From Fusibacter sp963666805 (lineage in GTDB: Bacteria; Bacillota; Clostridia; Peptostreptococcales; Acidaminobacteraceae), in the NCBI GenBank assembly GCA_963666805.2, contig CAXXWR010000007.1, forward strand, positions 434,001-498,000: a DNA stretch of 64,000 bases, in the 5' to 3' direction. The notes below the pieces were generated by a model. It ran no database searches. It saw nothing but the letters and a program-made list of their open reading frames with translations, and was not told the DNA's origin. Both the position numbers and the translations under genes were made by a program. The first letter of the stretch is position 1, and each line of letters opens with the position of its first letter. Positions 16,511 through 24,998 of the stretch are shown here, piece after piece.

Positions 16511-18233
16511 TGGTTTTGCCTCCTTCACAGTAATCCCCACGGTGTTTATGCCACATTCTATTGTACAGGGGTTGTTCATCAAGTAAGCTTTGATGCGTGC
16601 CCTTTGCAACAATTTCGCCCTTGTCTATGAGAACGATTTGCTCCGCATGTGCGATTGTTGATAACCGATGAGCAATAACGATTAGGGTTTTACCCTTCAC
16701 TAACTGATTAATAGAAGCTTGTATATGCGTTTCATTTTCTGGATCTGTAAAGGCGGTTGCTTCATCGAGAACAATAATAGGTGCATCTTTTAAAATAGCT
16801 CTTGCAATGGATATTCGCTGCATTTCACCACCTGATAAATGATTACCGCCATTACCTACTACTGTCTCGTAGCCTGCTTCAAGCGACACAATAAATTCAT
16901 GACAACTTGCCATTTTAGCCGCTCTTACAACGTCTTGGTGTGTCGCTTTTGGATTACCCATTTTAATATTATCTTCTATGGAAAGATTAAACAGGAAATT
17001 ATCTTGTGCCACATATGAGATAAGCGTCCTTAATTGTTCAAAAGGAATTGACCTAATATCGACACCCCCTATTTCAATAGTGCCTTCTTTAACGTCCCAA
17101 AAACTGGCTATTAATTTGGCAATTGTCGATTTACCCGATCCTGATGGCCCAACAATAGCAGTCATTTCATTGGCTTTTGCCTTCAAATTAACTTGGTGCA
17201 AAACAGATTTATCTTGATAGGCAAAAGAAACATGCTTTAATTCAATATCATAAGATGATATGTCTTGATGGTCTCTAGGGCGTTTTAAGGTTTCTAGTGC
17301 CAATAGTGCAGACACTTCATTCATCACAGTCCCCATTGATGCAATTTGATCGGTATATTTAATGGCTTGTATCAGTGGTGGTGTAAAGCCAAGCGATAGC
17401 ATAATCACTAAAATAAAGTCATCAAAAGTTAAAGTGCCCGACACATAAAACATAAGTGCTGAAGGTAATACCAGCACCAAAGTTGATGGTATAATCGTCA
17501 TCACCGCTGTATATTCAGGCAGGGTCACTACAAAAAAATGTGACATGGTTTTCAAACTTTGTTTAACAGCCTCTTGGTAGTTTTTAAAAGAAGCTTCTGA
17601 ATGGTTGAAGATTTTAATCGCTTCTATCCCATTGATATACTCCACTGCTTCTGAATTGAGTTGATTAGACGCTTCAACATTTTCTTTATAATGGCGTTTG
17701 TACTTTTTCATCAACGGCTTATAAAAAACAAGTCCCAAGGGAATTGTTATAAGCGCAATTAAAGCCAAGCGTCTGTCCAAATAAACCAAATAGATAAAGG
17801 TCATCACCGAAACCAATACATTGGCAGATAACTCTGGAATCAAATGGGCAAAAGGGGCTTCAATCTTTTCGACAGTCTCAACAATGAGATTTTTAAGTAC
17901 TCCGGAAGAGCGTTCTGTAACGACCCCCAAAGGAAGCTCTGTCAAATGATGAATCAACGCTTTTCTGATTTTTAAGAGAATATGATATGCTGCTTGATGA
18001 GATAATTCTGTTGATACACCAGAACATATTATTTTGAGGCCATAAGCCCCTATAATACCAACAACATTGATTAAAAGTTTCTGTTGGTTTAAGTCACCGC
18101 CTCTTATCAGTAGGATAAGATGTGCCACAATGAGATAAGGTACCAACCCACTTGTCACACTTAAAAGAGATAAAAAAACTGAACCCACAAGCTTTAAGCG
18201 TGTTCCTTCAGCAAAATGTCTTATTTTTTCCAT
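16503..18233 (-). CDS. ABC exporter-fold half-transporter, first of pair
   Basis: 576 residues: six membrane helices then an ATPase with Walker A GPSGSGKSTIAK, signature LSGGEMQRISIARA and Walker B IIVLDEATAFTDPE. Both half-transporters keep the catalytic Glu after Walker B, so both sites may hydrolyse ATP. The ribosome site is AGAAAGGTG. The gene is preceded by a promoter with a good -10 but no -35 box, and by GGGATT-type repeats that suit activation by the AraC protein encoded upstream. The N-terminal half lacks drug-exporter hallmarks; siderophore or peptide transport is inference from context. Confidence 0.9.
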   Translation of the reverse strand: MEKIRHFAEGTRLKLVGSVFLSLLSVTSGLVPYLIVAHLILLIRGGDLNQQKLLINVVGIIGAYGLKIICSGVSTELSHQAAYHILLKIRKALIHHLTELPLGVVTERSSGVLKNLIVETVEKIEAPFAHLIPELSANVLVSVMTFIYLVYLDRRLALIALITIPLGLVFYKPLMKKYKRHYKENVEASNQLNSEAVEYINGIEAIKIFNHSEASFKNYQEAVKQSLKTMSHFFVVTLPEYTAVMTIIPSTLVLVLPSALMFYVSGTLTFDDFILVIMLSLGFTPPLIQAIKYTDQIASMGTVMNEVSALLALETLKRPRDHQDISSYDIELKHVSFAYQDKSVLHQVNLKAKANEMTAIVGPSGSGKSTIAKLIASFWDVKEGTIEIGGVDIRSIPFEQLRTLISYVAQDNFLFNLSIEDNIKMGNPKATHQDVVRAAKMASCHEFIVSLEAGYETVVGNGGNHLSGGEMQRISIARAILKDAPIIVLDEATAFTDPENETHIQASINQLVKGKTLIVIAHRLSTIAHAEQIVLIDKGEIVAKGTHQSLLDEQPLYNRMWHKHRGDYCEGGKTND

Positions 18234-18263
18234 TCATAATCACCTTTCTGTCATTTCTATATA

Positions 18264-18368
18264 GAGTGTTTAACCCCGTTATCCAAAATTAACACTCACT
18301 ATTATAGGGGGATTCTGACTGGCAAACTACTCAAAAAGGGATTATTACTGTCAATTTCGGGATTCTGA
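18264..18368 (-). promoter_or_regulatory. Activator-type promoter of the ABC pair with repeated GGGATT boxes
   Basis: On the minus strand a TATAAT lies at 18301-18306 with no recognisable -35 box. Upstream are three related boxes: GGGATTCTGA at 18309-18318, GGGATTATTA at 18338-18347 and GGGATTCTGA at 18359-18368. The last two are 21 bp apart, a typical AraC half-site spacing, and the first overlaps the -35 position. Downstream, GAGTGTT (18264-18270) and AACACTC (18291-18297) form an inverted repeat in the leader. Confidence 0.55.
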
Positions 18369-18375
18369 AGCAATA

Positions 18376-18410
18376 AAAAAAGCTTCAGGTTAATTAACCT
18401 GAAGCCTTAT
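18376..18410 (-). terminator. Terminator of the araC-like gene
   Basis: A perfect 24-base palindrome, GCTTCAGGTTAA then TTAACCTGAAGC (18382-18405), followed on the minus strand by seven T's. The gene's stop codon abuts it. Confidence 0.9.
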
Positions 18411-19408
18411 AAACCTAAAACAAACTTTCGATAATCACGGGGTGTCCTCTTATAAATTCGCTTAAAACTTGATGAAAAGTGGCTCACATTATTATAGCCC
18501 AATTCATAGGCAATTTGACTAATTGAAACCGTTGAATTTTGAAGTAACCGACTGGCGCGCTTCATTTTAGCTTCAATAAAAAAGGCATGAATGGTTTGTC
18601 CAAAAATAATCTTGAAGCCTTTTTTGAGTTTATACTCATTTAGGCCCACTACCCGCGATAGGGATTCAATGGTCAAATTTTTATCCATATTTTCTAACAG
18701 AAACTGGCGTGCATGATGGATACATTTCAAGTCCCATTGGGTAAATTCTGACAATTTATTAGAAGTACCATTCGTGTCTTCATAAAAAACTTCCGAAAGA
18801 TAAAGTGCTAAAATTTCTTGTATTTTAGCGGCTTTATATAGTTGAATCAAGGGCAAATCCTGTGGTGGATTAATCAGTTGTTCCAATACATATTTAACAT
18901 CATATGAAAGTGGGTGATGTAAGGACCATCCCCCTTCATATAGACTCTTTTGGTCAATTTTACACGGCCTATTGTGATTGAAAAAGTTTTCAAAAAGACT
19001 CACCGGCAATTTAATTTCAATCATATTAAGTGCTGTATCCGCTCTATAAAGGCTATATTTTTCAGTCTCCTTGCTCATTCCCATATAGGTGTCCCCTTGT
19101 GCCATATGGAAGTGCTGCTGACTCTTCAATAAATCAAAATCGACAGCTTCGCCTAAACAAAATAAAAGGTCAATATGCGGCATATAACAAGTCCCTTTTA
19201 ACGCAACTTCATGGCTAAAGGTTATGTCATGATGAATCATTTTAATGCCGTTATCTATCTCTAGTCCCGTCACCTGCCCCTTACCATAGGGATCTGACAA
19301 TTGATAATTGACTTGTCCACGAGAGACATTGTAGGTTTGATTCCATATGTCTTTAATGACTTCTTCACTTTTAGACGTTTCATAATAATACATCTTCGGG
19401 GCACGCAT
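18407..19408 (-). CDS. AraC family transcriptional regulator
   Basis: 333 residues. An N-terminal ligand-sensing region without a recognised motif is followed by a C-terminal double helix-turn-helix: LTIESLSRVVGLNEYKLKKG, then ISQIAYELGYNNVSHFSSSF and FKRIYKRTPRDYRK. Family members activate neighbouring genes on binding a small molecule, often a siderophore when ABC pairs of this type are adjacent. The start at 19408 (MRAPKMYYY) follows GAAAGGAAAT; the TTG at 19426 is upstream of that ribosome site. It lies just upstream of the ABC pair on the same strand but has its own terminator. Confidence 0.92.
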   Translation of the reverse strand: MRAPKMYYYETSKSEEVIKDIWNQTYNVSRGQVNYQLSDPYGKGQVTGLEIDNGIKMIHHDITFSHEVALKGTCYMPHIDLLFCLGEAVDFDLLKSQQHFHMAQGDTYMGMSKETEKYSLYRADTALNMIEIKLPVSLFENFFNHNRPCKIDQKSLYEGGWSLHHPLSYDVKYVLEQLINPPQDLPLIQLYKAAKIQEILALYLSEVFYEDTNGTSNKLSEFTQWDLKCIHHARQFLLENMDKNLTIESLSRVVGLNEYKLKKGFKIIFGQTIHAFFIEAKMKRASRLLQNSTVSISQIAYELGYNNVSHFSSSFKRIYKRTPRDYRKFVLGL

Positions 19409-19498
19409 CTTTTGATTTCCTTTCAATTGTTGCCTTGAGTTAACTTATTCTACCATGAGGCATTCACTGGGGTCAAGCGCCCTTTCAGGTTCTTTTGC

Positions 19499-20875
19499 TT
19501 ATATAAAATGTTTAAGCCACTTAAAGCTTTTGTCATCATAAGGTGGGTATCTTAAAGGAATATCAATCAGTGTAGTATTCTTAACCACAGCCTTTTCTCT
19601 GCTAAAAGTATCAAAGCTATACTTGCCATGATAAGCCCCCATCCCGCTGTTGCCTACGCCACCAAAAGGTAAGTGATGGTTGGCTACGTGCATTAGTACA
19701 TCATTTACACACCCGCCACCAAAAGAAACCTCATGGATAAGCTTATTGGCTTTTTGCTTGTCTTTTGTAAAAATATAACAGGCTAAAGGTTTGGGTCTTT
19801 TCTTAATATCTGCAATAGCTTGATTGAGATCTTGATAGGTAATAATAGGTAGTATCGGGCCGAATATTTCTTCTTCCATAATAGGGTCTTCATAAGCTGC
19901 ATGCTCAAAAAGCGTTGGTTCTATTTTCAAATGTTTAGGGTCGCCTTTTCCCCCATAAAGTGAATGTCCCTGTTTATCTTTTTCATCATTAATATAGTCC
20001 ATTAAACGCTCATAATGATGTTGTGTGATGATTTTAGGATAATCATATTGACTTAAGGCATCATGATAAAGCAGTTCGATGGCGTGCTTAAGGGCTTCAA
20101 CAAAAGCTTCTTTCACACTTTCTTCTACAAGGAGATAATCAATAGTAATACAGGTTTGACCTGCATTTAGGAATTTTCCCCAGACAATTCTTTTAGCTGC
20201 TACTTGTAAATCCGCATCCTTTGTAATAAGACAAGGACTCTTGCCGCCTAATTCTAGGGATAAAGGCGTCAAGTGTTCGCTGGCTGCCTTCATAATGATT
20301 TTGCCCACTCTTGGACTCCCTGTAAAAAAGATGTAGTCATAAACTTGTCCAACAATTTCATCATAGTCCATATCGGCTGGTGCACAATAAACATATTGAC
20401 TTTCAAATGTTTCATTAATCATCTTCATAAGAACTTTTGAGGTTTCAGCACTTGAACTCGACGTTTTCAAAACGGCACAGTTACCAGCTGCAATCGCTCC
20501 AACTAAAGGTGCTAACGCCAATTGAATAGGATAATTCCAAGGGGATAAAATCAAAACGACTCCAAAGGGCTCTTTATAAATTCTGTTCTTAGCAGGAAAA
20601 GACGCCATTGACCCTCTAACCTTTTGAGGCTTTGACCACTGGCTAAGGTGCTTAATCGCATATTTAATTTCTGTATATACAATACTCACCTCTGCCATAT
20701 AAGTTTCTGTTTTAGACTTACTCAAATCCTTATAAACTGCCCTATAGAGTTCCTCTTCGTACTTTTCAAGTGATTTTTGTAACTTAATGAGTTGCTGTTT
20801 TCTAAATGAAAGTGATTTGGTTTGATTCGTATTGAAAAAATCACGTTGCGTTTCTACTAACATTTCCATCTTCAT
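19499..20875 (-). CDS. Aldehyde dehydrogenase (class 3-like, NAD(P)-dependent)
   Basis: 458 residues, the short class-3-like form without a signal peptide. Catalytic Cys242 in NAGQTCITIDY and Glu208 in LELGGKSP are present, along with FFTGSPRVGK for cofactor binding and PWNYPIQLAL. It oxidises an aldehyde, probably a medium- or long-chain or aromatic one as in YwdH/AlkH relatives, to the acid. The start was chosen at 20875 behind AAAGGAGAAAG. It is divergent from a TetR regulator, which likely controls it. Confidence 0.93.
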   Translation of the reverse strand: MKMEMLVETQRDFFNTNQTKSLSFRKQQLIKLQKSLEKYEEELYRAVYKDLSKSKTETYMAEVSIVYTEIKYAIKHLSQWSKPQKVRGSMASFPAKNRIYKEPFGVVLILSPWNYPIQLALAPLVGAIAAGNCAVLKTSSSSAETSKVLMKMINETFESQYVYCAPADMDYDEIVGQVYDYIFFTGSPRVGKIIMKAASEHLTPLSLELGGKSPCLITKDADLQVAAKRIVWGKFLNAGQTCITIDYLLVEESVKEAFVEALKHAIELLYHDALSQYDYPKIITQHHYERLMDYINDEKDKQGHSLYGGKGDPKHLKIEPTLFEHAAYEDPIMEEEIFGPILPIITYQDLNQAIADIKKRPKPLACYIFTKDKQKANKLIHEVSFGGGCVNDVLMHVANHHLPFGGVGNSGMGAYHGKYSFDTFSREKAVVKNTTLIDIPLRYPPYDDKSFKWLKHFI

Positions 20876-20963
20876 TTTCTTTCTCCTTTCCATTAAGAAC
20901 ATCGCAGCATCGGATCAGCGTGTCTTATACTCTTTCATACCCATTTAAATCAGCTGTAAATAA

Positions 20964-21000
20964 TGTTACACTTGTCACATTTCTTTGTTTTCATTATAAT
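20964..21000 (+). promoter_or_regulatory. Promoter of the tetR-like gene with overlapping operator
   Basis: TTGTCA (20972-20977), 17-bp spacer, TATAAT (20995-21000). The imperfect palindrome TGTTACACTTGTCACA (20964-20979), made of TGTNACA arms, overlaps the -35 box. It also lies between the divergent aldehyde dehydrogenase and tetR genes and could govern both. Confidence 0.65.
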
Positions 21001-21065
21001 GAGCTTAAATAGATTTGACAAGTTAATCCACACAACTGTTACAAAACAAAAGGAGTGTATCATTT

Positions 21066-21659
21066 ATGGACCCTTCACGCAGCCATCCTGCTTATCACAA
21101 ACATCATGAATGGATTATCAATGCTTTAATTGCCCTAATGCAGGAAAAAAACTATGCTCATATTTCAATTAAAGATATTGTGACGCGAGCTGATGTCTCA
21201 CGCCAAACCTTTTACCGCCACTTTCCGTCAAAGGATGCTATTGTAGAAGAATTCAGCCAAAATATCTGCCGCCAACTTACAGCTCAAATTGATGCGCTGA
21301 CGGTTAAGTCTCTCTACGCTGTTACATGCACCTATTTTCACTTTTGGCTAGACTATCGTGACCTACTCAATCTTTTAATTGCTCAAGATTGTGAGCACCT
21401 GGTTTATGATAGTTATCAAAAAATTGTAGGCGGATCAATTGCACTTATTGATCAGCTCATTAAAACCCCTTCAAAATCCGATGATCCCAAGGGCTTTAAT
21501 CCCTTAACTTCAATGGAAGACTCAAACACTTTTACGCAGGCTTTTATTATTGGCGGTCTCTACAATATGAAGATTAAATGGATGGAAAACGGGTATAAAC
21601 AGTCACCGGAAGAGATGGCACAATGGGTTGACCACCTCTTTAATCACTCAAAATTATAG
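21066..21659 (+). CDS. TetR/AcrR family transcriptional regulator
   Basis: 197 residues. The N-terminal helix-turn-helix reads YAHISIKDIVTRADVSRQTF followed by YRHFPSKDAIVEEF, the canonical TetR DNA-binding unit. The C-terminal ligand domain resembles the TetR_C_8-like group found in Firmicutes (FHFWLDYRDLLNLLIAQ). The gene starts with AAGGAG and is divergent from the aldehyde dehydrogenase gene, so control of that gene by an aldehyde-related ligand is a reasonable inference. Confidence 0.92.
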   Translation: MDPSRSHPAYHKHHEWIINALIALMQEKNYAHISIKDIVTRADVSRQTFYRHFPSKDAIVEEFSQNICRQLTAQIDALTVKSLYAVTCTYFHFWLDYRDLLNLLIAQDCEHLVYDSYQKIVGGSIALIDQLIKTPSKSDDPKGFNPLTSMEDSNTFTQAFIIGGLYNMKIKWMENGYKQSPEEMAQWVDHLFNHSKL

Positions 21660-21707
21660 TCATCTTTATTTCTCTAAGAAGGCTTTTATAAATCATAAGG
21701 AGGTCCC

Positions 21708-22055
21708 ATGACTTTTATTTGTTATTCAAAATGTACTACCTGTAAAAAGGCTCAAAAATACCTTGAATCAAAGGGCATTGATTTTACTTTTAGAGCCATT
21801 AAGGAAGACAATCCTACAAAAGAGGAACTCAAAAAATGGCTAACCATGAGTCGCTATGATATTAAACGTTTTTTCAATACCAGTGGACAACTTTACCGTT
21901 CTCTCGGTCTTAAAGACCGCCTACCGACTATGACTGATAACGAAAAAATAGCCCTCTTATCAACAGATGGCATGCTCGTCAAAAGACCTATTTTGGTAAC
22001 AGATGATTATGTATTGGTTGGTTTTAAACAAGCAGAATGGGATGAAAAATTATAA
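21708..22055 (+). CDS. ArsC/Spx family thioredoxin-fold protein (YffB/MgsR-like)
   Basis: 115 residues, full length for the small ArsC-like family. The CxxC pair is in YSKCTTCKKAQ and the cis-proline/arginine motif in LVKRPILVTDD, both diagnostic. Arsenate reductases of this family carry a single catalytic Cys in a CxxS form; the CxxC plus RPI segment fits Spx-like redox regulators or YffB-type reductases. There are no arsenic genes nearby. The ribosome site AAGGAGG is strong; the gene may be co-transcribed with tetR. Confidence 0.88.
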   Translation: MTFICYSKCTTCKKAQKYLESKGIDFTFRAIKEDNPTKEELKKWLTMSRYDIKRFFNTSGQLYRSLGLKDRLPTMTDNEKIALLSTDGMLVKRPILVTDDYVLVGFKQAEWDEKL

Positions 22056-22112
22056 GGATTAGATGTAAGCCATCTGTTCAAATCCCATGGATTCCCGCCG
22101 CCAATCCTTTTA
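22056..22112 (+). terminator. Compact terminator with competing hairpins after the arsC-like gene
   Basis: Immediately after the stop codon lie GGATT (22056-22060), a hairpin AGATG-taagc-CATCT (22061-22075), AATCC (22081-22085), GGATT (22089-22093) and AATCC (22103-22107) followed by TTTT. The two GGATT and two AATCC segments can pair in alternative ways. Confidence 0.45.
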
Positions 22113-22121
22113 AATTAAAAG

Positions 22122-22197
22122 AAACCCAGTCATCCTAATGTTAGCTGACTGCCTTACAGGGCATTTTCATCTAAACTTAAGATACTGGGTTTTATAT
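22122..22197. terminator. Branched bidirectional terminator between arsC-like and folT genes
   Basis: AAACCCAGT (22122-22130) pairs with ACTGGGTTT (22184-22192) and encloses a small hairpin TGCC-ttacag-GGCA (22150-22163) and a GTCA/TGAC pair, giving a branched fold. It is T-rich on both exits, between convergent genes. Confidence 0.5.
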
Positions 22198-22252
22198 TTT
22201 ATTCATTTCTTTACCGTTTACTTTTTTACACTCAACGCATCTACTTAAAAGG

Positions 22253-22762
22253 CTATATCTTAGCTGGTTTTGTTCTAAGATACCCGCCGATATAACGCCA
22301 TACAAGCTCAATAACTGCTATTTTTACAGGGATCAAGATAAGGGCTTTAATAATTCTCGGTGGTAGTAAAACAGCAATGGCACGGTCTAAAATCATATAA
22401 AGCCATACCGTATCTAATACAAGACTTCCTACCACTGTGGTTAAAATACACGCCATCACAACACGGGTCACAGAAATAGGTTTTTTATAGAGCAAGACCC
22501 CATAAATAACACCATTAAGAAAAGCGGTTAATGTAAACCCTGGGAAATAAGCACCTGCTGGAAACATAATCATTCCCATAATATCAGCTAATGCTGCGCC
22601 TATTCCACTAAAGAGTGGCCCAAACATGATAGCCGAAAGTGCAACCGGTAAAAAGGTAAATCCAATTCTAACAATTGGGGTTTGGATGGATAAAAAACGG
22701 GTTAAAATGACTTCAATCGCCACAAATAAACCCATGTAAATCCATTTTCTTAAATCTTTCAT
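22253..22762 (-). CDS. folT: Folate ECF transporter substrate-binding (S) component
   Basis: 169 residues, about six membrane helices, typical of S components of energy-coupling-factor transporters. The segments FTFLPVALSAIMFGPLFSGI and GAALADIMGMIMFPAGAYFP are the conserved core of FolT-type proteins. It binds folate and docks onto a shared EcfA-EcfA'-EcfT module encoded elsewhere. The substrate assignment is supported by the tetrahydrofolate-type riboswitch in its leader, which would lower expression when folate is plentiful. Monocistronic, ribosome site ATGGAGGCG. Confidence 0.9.
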   Translation of the reverse strand: MKDLRKWIYMGLFVAIEVILTRFLSIQTPIVRIGFTFLPVALSAIMFGPLFSGIGAALADIMGMIMFPAGAYFPGFTLTAFLNGVIYGVLLYKKPISVTRVVMACILTTVVGSLVLDTVWLYMILDRAIAVLLPPRIIKALILIPVKIAVIELVWRYIGGYLRTKPAKI

Positions 22763-22821
22763 TTTTTCGCCTCCATCATTTTTTTAGAAGGCCGCTAAAG
22801 TATATAAAGATATCTTTTCGC

Positions 22822-22922
22822 GGCAACGGAATGCAACATTCGCACCGGACGTCCTAAGACGATTCGTATATAAGACAACTTCCTATTCTTATATCACTGA
22901 CCGCACCAATGTCTACTTTGCC
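22822..22922 (-). promoter_or_regulatory. Tetrahydrofolate riboswitch (THF-I type) upstream of folT
   Basis: Read on the minus strand, the leader matches the THF-I aptamer: closing stem GGCAA (22922-22918) with TTGCC, conserved AGTAG, a P2 containing TGCGGTCAGTG, P3 arms ATATAAG and CTTATAT around GAATAGGAAGTTGTC, then ACGAA and a 3' part GGTGCGAATGTTGCATTCC. A GCCGC/GCGGC stem follows before the start codon and could be the expression platform. A TATAAT lies 45 bases upstream at 22967-22972. The match was made by eye from remembered family features. Confidence 0.85.
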
Positions 22923-23150
22923 ATCCCTCAAAATTTCTTTCTTCAACTTTGAGGTTATTAATCACTATTATACAGCCTTTTTTAGATTTGGCTATACTTA
23001 TATTGAGTGATTAAGTCTTATCACTACTCGTACCCCGTGTCAGTTCATCTTACGCAGGAAACTAAGCGGTATCTTTATCATAGAAGTTTTAGGTCTATCT
23101 AGCGACTATCTCCTCGTCTATCCCCCCTTTATACCTTATACCACCCTTGC

Positions 23151-23179
23151 TTGAAATCCTTTTGAATTGAGAGTATAAT
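23151..23179 (+). promoter_or_regulatory. Promoter of the second degV-like gene
   Basis: TTGAAA (23151-23156), 17-bp spacer, TATAAT (23174-23179). The rest of the divergent gap, 22973-23150, holds a hairpin AGTGAT-taagtctt-ATCACT but nothing else I can name. Confidence 0.65.
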
Positions 23180-23232
23180 TGTCGTTGAGGCTCATTGAAA
23201 GACAAAATTCAGCCTATAGAAATGGAGTTTTT

Positions 23233-24084
23233 ATGACATATTTTATTATAGATAGCACTTGTGATTTAGATGAATCACTTATGGAAAAACATCATATCAG
23301 TATGCTCTCTTTAGGCATTGCTATTGACGATCAACTTTATGAAGATAAAGTCAATATTTCACCTCAAGACGTTTATGAGGCGATGAAAAAGGACATTCTG
23401 CCTAAAACATCGCAACCGTCCCCTAAAAAGATGCTTGATTTATTTGAATCCTATTGTAAACAAGGAAAAGACTTTATTTATTTATCTTTCTCAAGCGCGC
23501 TTTCAGGCACTTATCAAACGGCTTGTGGCATTATCAACATTTTAAAAGAATCTTATCCGCATATTAAAATGTCTTGTATTGATAGCAAAGGAGGCGCCGC
23601 TGGCATTGGCATTATTGTTGAAGAAGTCATTAAAGATGCTAGCACGCATGCTTATGAGGACATCCAGAAAAAAATGATTGCCCTTGTTGACCGCATTGAG
23701 CACATTTTTACAATTAATGACTTGAAATGGTTGGTTAAAGGAGGTCGTATTAGCTCATTAGAAGGGGCTATTGGTCAAATTCTCAATATCAAACCTATTC
23801 TCCATGTGAATAAAGGGCGCATGGAAGTCATTGCTAAAGAACGTGGTCAGAAAAAAGCGATTTCTAAAATCATGGCTTTGCTTGACGAACGTTTGACCCC
23901 AGGTCAGCCTCAACGCATTGCTATTGCCCATTCAGATAATGAAATGATGGCTTTGAAAATTCATGATTTGATTCAAGAAAAATATCCAGAACACAAGCTA
24001 TCCGTCCAGCCTATTGGGAGTACCCTAGCGAGTCATCTTGGCATTGGTGGACTGGGATTGTTCTTCTTTAATGCCCCACAGTAG
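23233..24084 (+). CDS. DegV family fatty-acid-binding protein
   Basis: 283 residues, the usual length of a stand-alone DegV. The start IIDSTCDLDESLMEKH, the central SFSSALSGTYQTACG and the C-terminal IAHSDNEMMALKIHDL are typical. DegV proteins hold a fatty acid in a buried pocket. The start was moved to 23233 because ATGGAGTT lies just ahead; an in-frame TTG at 23179 overlaps the promoter. The gene is divergent from folT and ends at a strong terminator. Confidence 0.92.
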   Translation: MTYFIIDSTCDLDESLMEKHHISMLSLGIAIDDQLYEDKVNISPQDVYEAMKKDILPKTSQPSPKKMLDLFESYCKQGKDFIYLSFSSALSGTYQTACGIINILKESYPHIKMSCIDSKGGAAGIGIIVEEVIKDASTHAYEDIQKKMIALVDRIEHIFTINDLKWLVKGGRISSLEGAIGQILNIKPILHVNKGRMEVIAKERGQKKAISKIMALLDERLTPGQPQRIAIAHSDNEMMALKIHDLIQEKYPEHKLSVQPIGSTLASHLGIGGLGLFFFNAPQ

Positions 24085-24115
24085 TTTCATTTTTATAAAA
24101 CAAATTTATAAAACA

Positions 24116-24147
24116 AAGGAGAGGTTTTTTATGACCTCTCTTTTTAA
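24116..24147 (+). terminator. Terminator of degV-like gene
   Basis: GGAGAGGT pairs with ACCTCTCT across a T-rich loop, followed by TTTTT. Confidence 0.85.
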
Positions 24148-24323
24148 CGTGCTGCGCAGGGGATTATGTCAGTCACTATTTATATCTGTTCTCTGATAAG
24201 AGCCTTCAAATTTAGGGTATACGTCCTTATAAGTTACCTTCTATTCCCTCTATCTGTTACTTTTATCTGTTTTTAAATCTAATTTTATGTTATTAACGCT
24301 TAGTCTATAAAAGGAGATTTGAG

Positions 24324-24890
24324 ATGCGATTACTTCATCTAGAACTTATAGCTTATAATTCAGAGATTCTATTCTTATTGCCTCTGGAGGAATCAAAAAG
24401 ATTACCTTCTCAAGGGATGAATATGATTCAATTGATTTTTCCCAATGTCCACTCGAGTAAGTTAGAAGACGGGATTGTTGTCCCTATAGAGCCCGATGGA
24501 AAAGGAGGTCATTGGGGACGTTTGCCAGCATTTTATCAAGCACACATTGTCACTGATAAGGCTAATTTACCACAGCTTGTTAAGGCCTCTTATAATATAG
24601 TCACCAAGTGGTCAAGCCCCGAATTGCCAGAAGATTTGAAACACGCTATTAAATCTGATCATTGCCAAAATACTTGGGATACGCTTACAACGAAGAGCCA
24701 ATGGCAATTTTTAAGATGGATCAATCTTTCCGCTCAAGCAGAAACCCGTTCCAGACGCATCGCTCAAACCATTGACCATCTTATTAAAAAAGATAAACGT
24801 CGTCCTTGTTGTTTTGATCAAACACGCTGTACTGATCCTCATCTTGCCATAAGCGGCAAACTCAAAATTAATAGAAGTCTTTTAAGATAG
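24324..24890 (+). CDS. YdeI/OmpD-associated-like protein
   Basis: 188 residues, no signal peptide. The C-terminal half (about 110-170) reads LPEDLKHAIKSDHCQNTWDT, TKSQWQFLRWINLSAQAETR and SRRIAQTIDHLIKKDKR, the helical YdeI (OmpD-associated) signature. The N-terminal part looks like the small beta-barrel (DUF1905-like) often fused in front of it, but with weak similarity. YdeI-type proteins have been linked to stress and antimicrobial-peptide tolerance; the biochemical role is unknown. Ribosome site AAAGGAG. Confidence 0.65.
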   Translation: MRLLHLELIAYNSEILFLLPLEESKRLPSQGMNMIQLIFPNVHSSKLEDGIVVPIEPDGKGGHWGRLPAFYQAHIVTDKANLPQLVKASYNIVTKWSSPELPEDLKHAIKSDHCQNTWDTLTTKSQWQFLRWINLSAQAETRSRRIAQTIDHLIKKDKRRPCCFDQTRCTDPHLAISGKLKINRSLLR

Positions 24891-24933
24891 AGCCCCCTTT
24901 GTCTTGAATACCTTATTATATTTCACCCAATAA

Positions 24934-24985
24934 AAAAACACCTCCTGTGTCAATTTTATCATTGACCGGAGGCGTTCTTATTTTA
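24934..24985. terminator. Bidirectional terminator between ydeI-like and yczE-like genes
   Basis: AACACCTCC...GTCAAT pairs with ATTGAC...GGAGGCGTT, flanked by A's on the left and T's on the right. Confidence 0.75.
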
Positions 24986-24998
24986 TCGTATCAACGCT

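Noticed and set aside
22056..22107. tRNA-like sequence (GTTCAAATCC with GGATT/AATCC ends)
   Set aside because: It is too short, has no anticodon arm and no five-pair T stem; it is better read as terminator hairpins.
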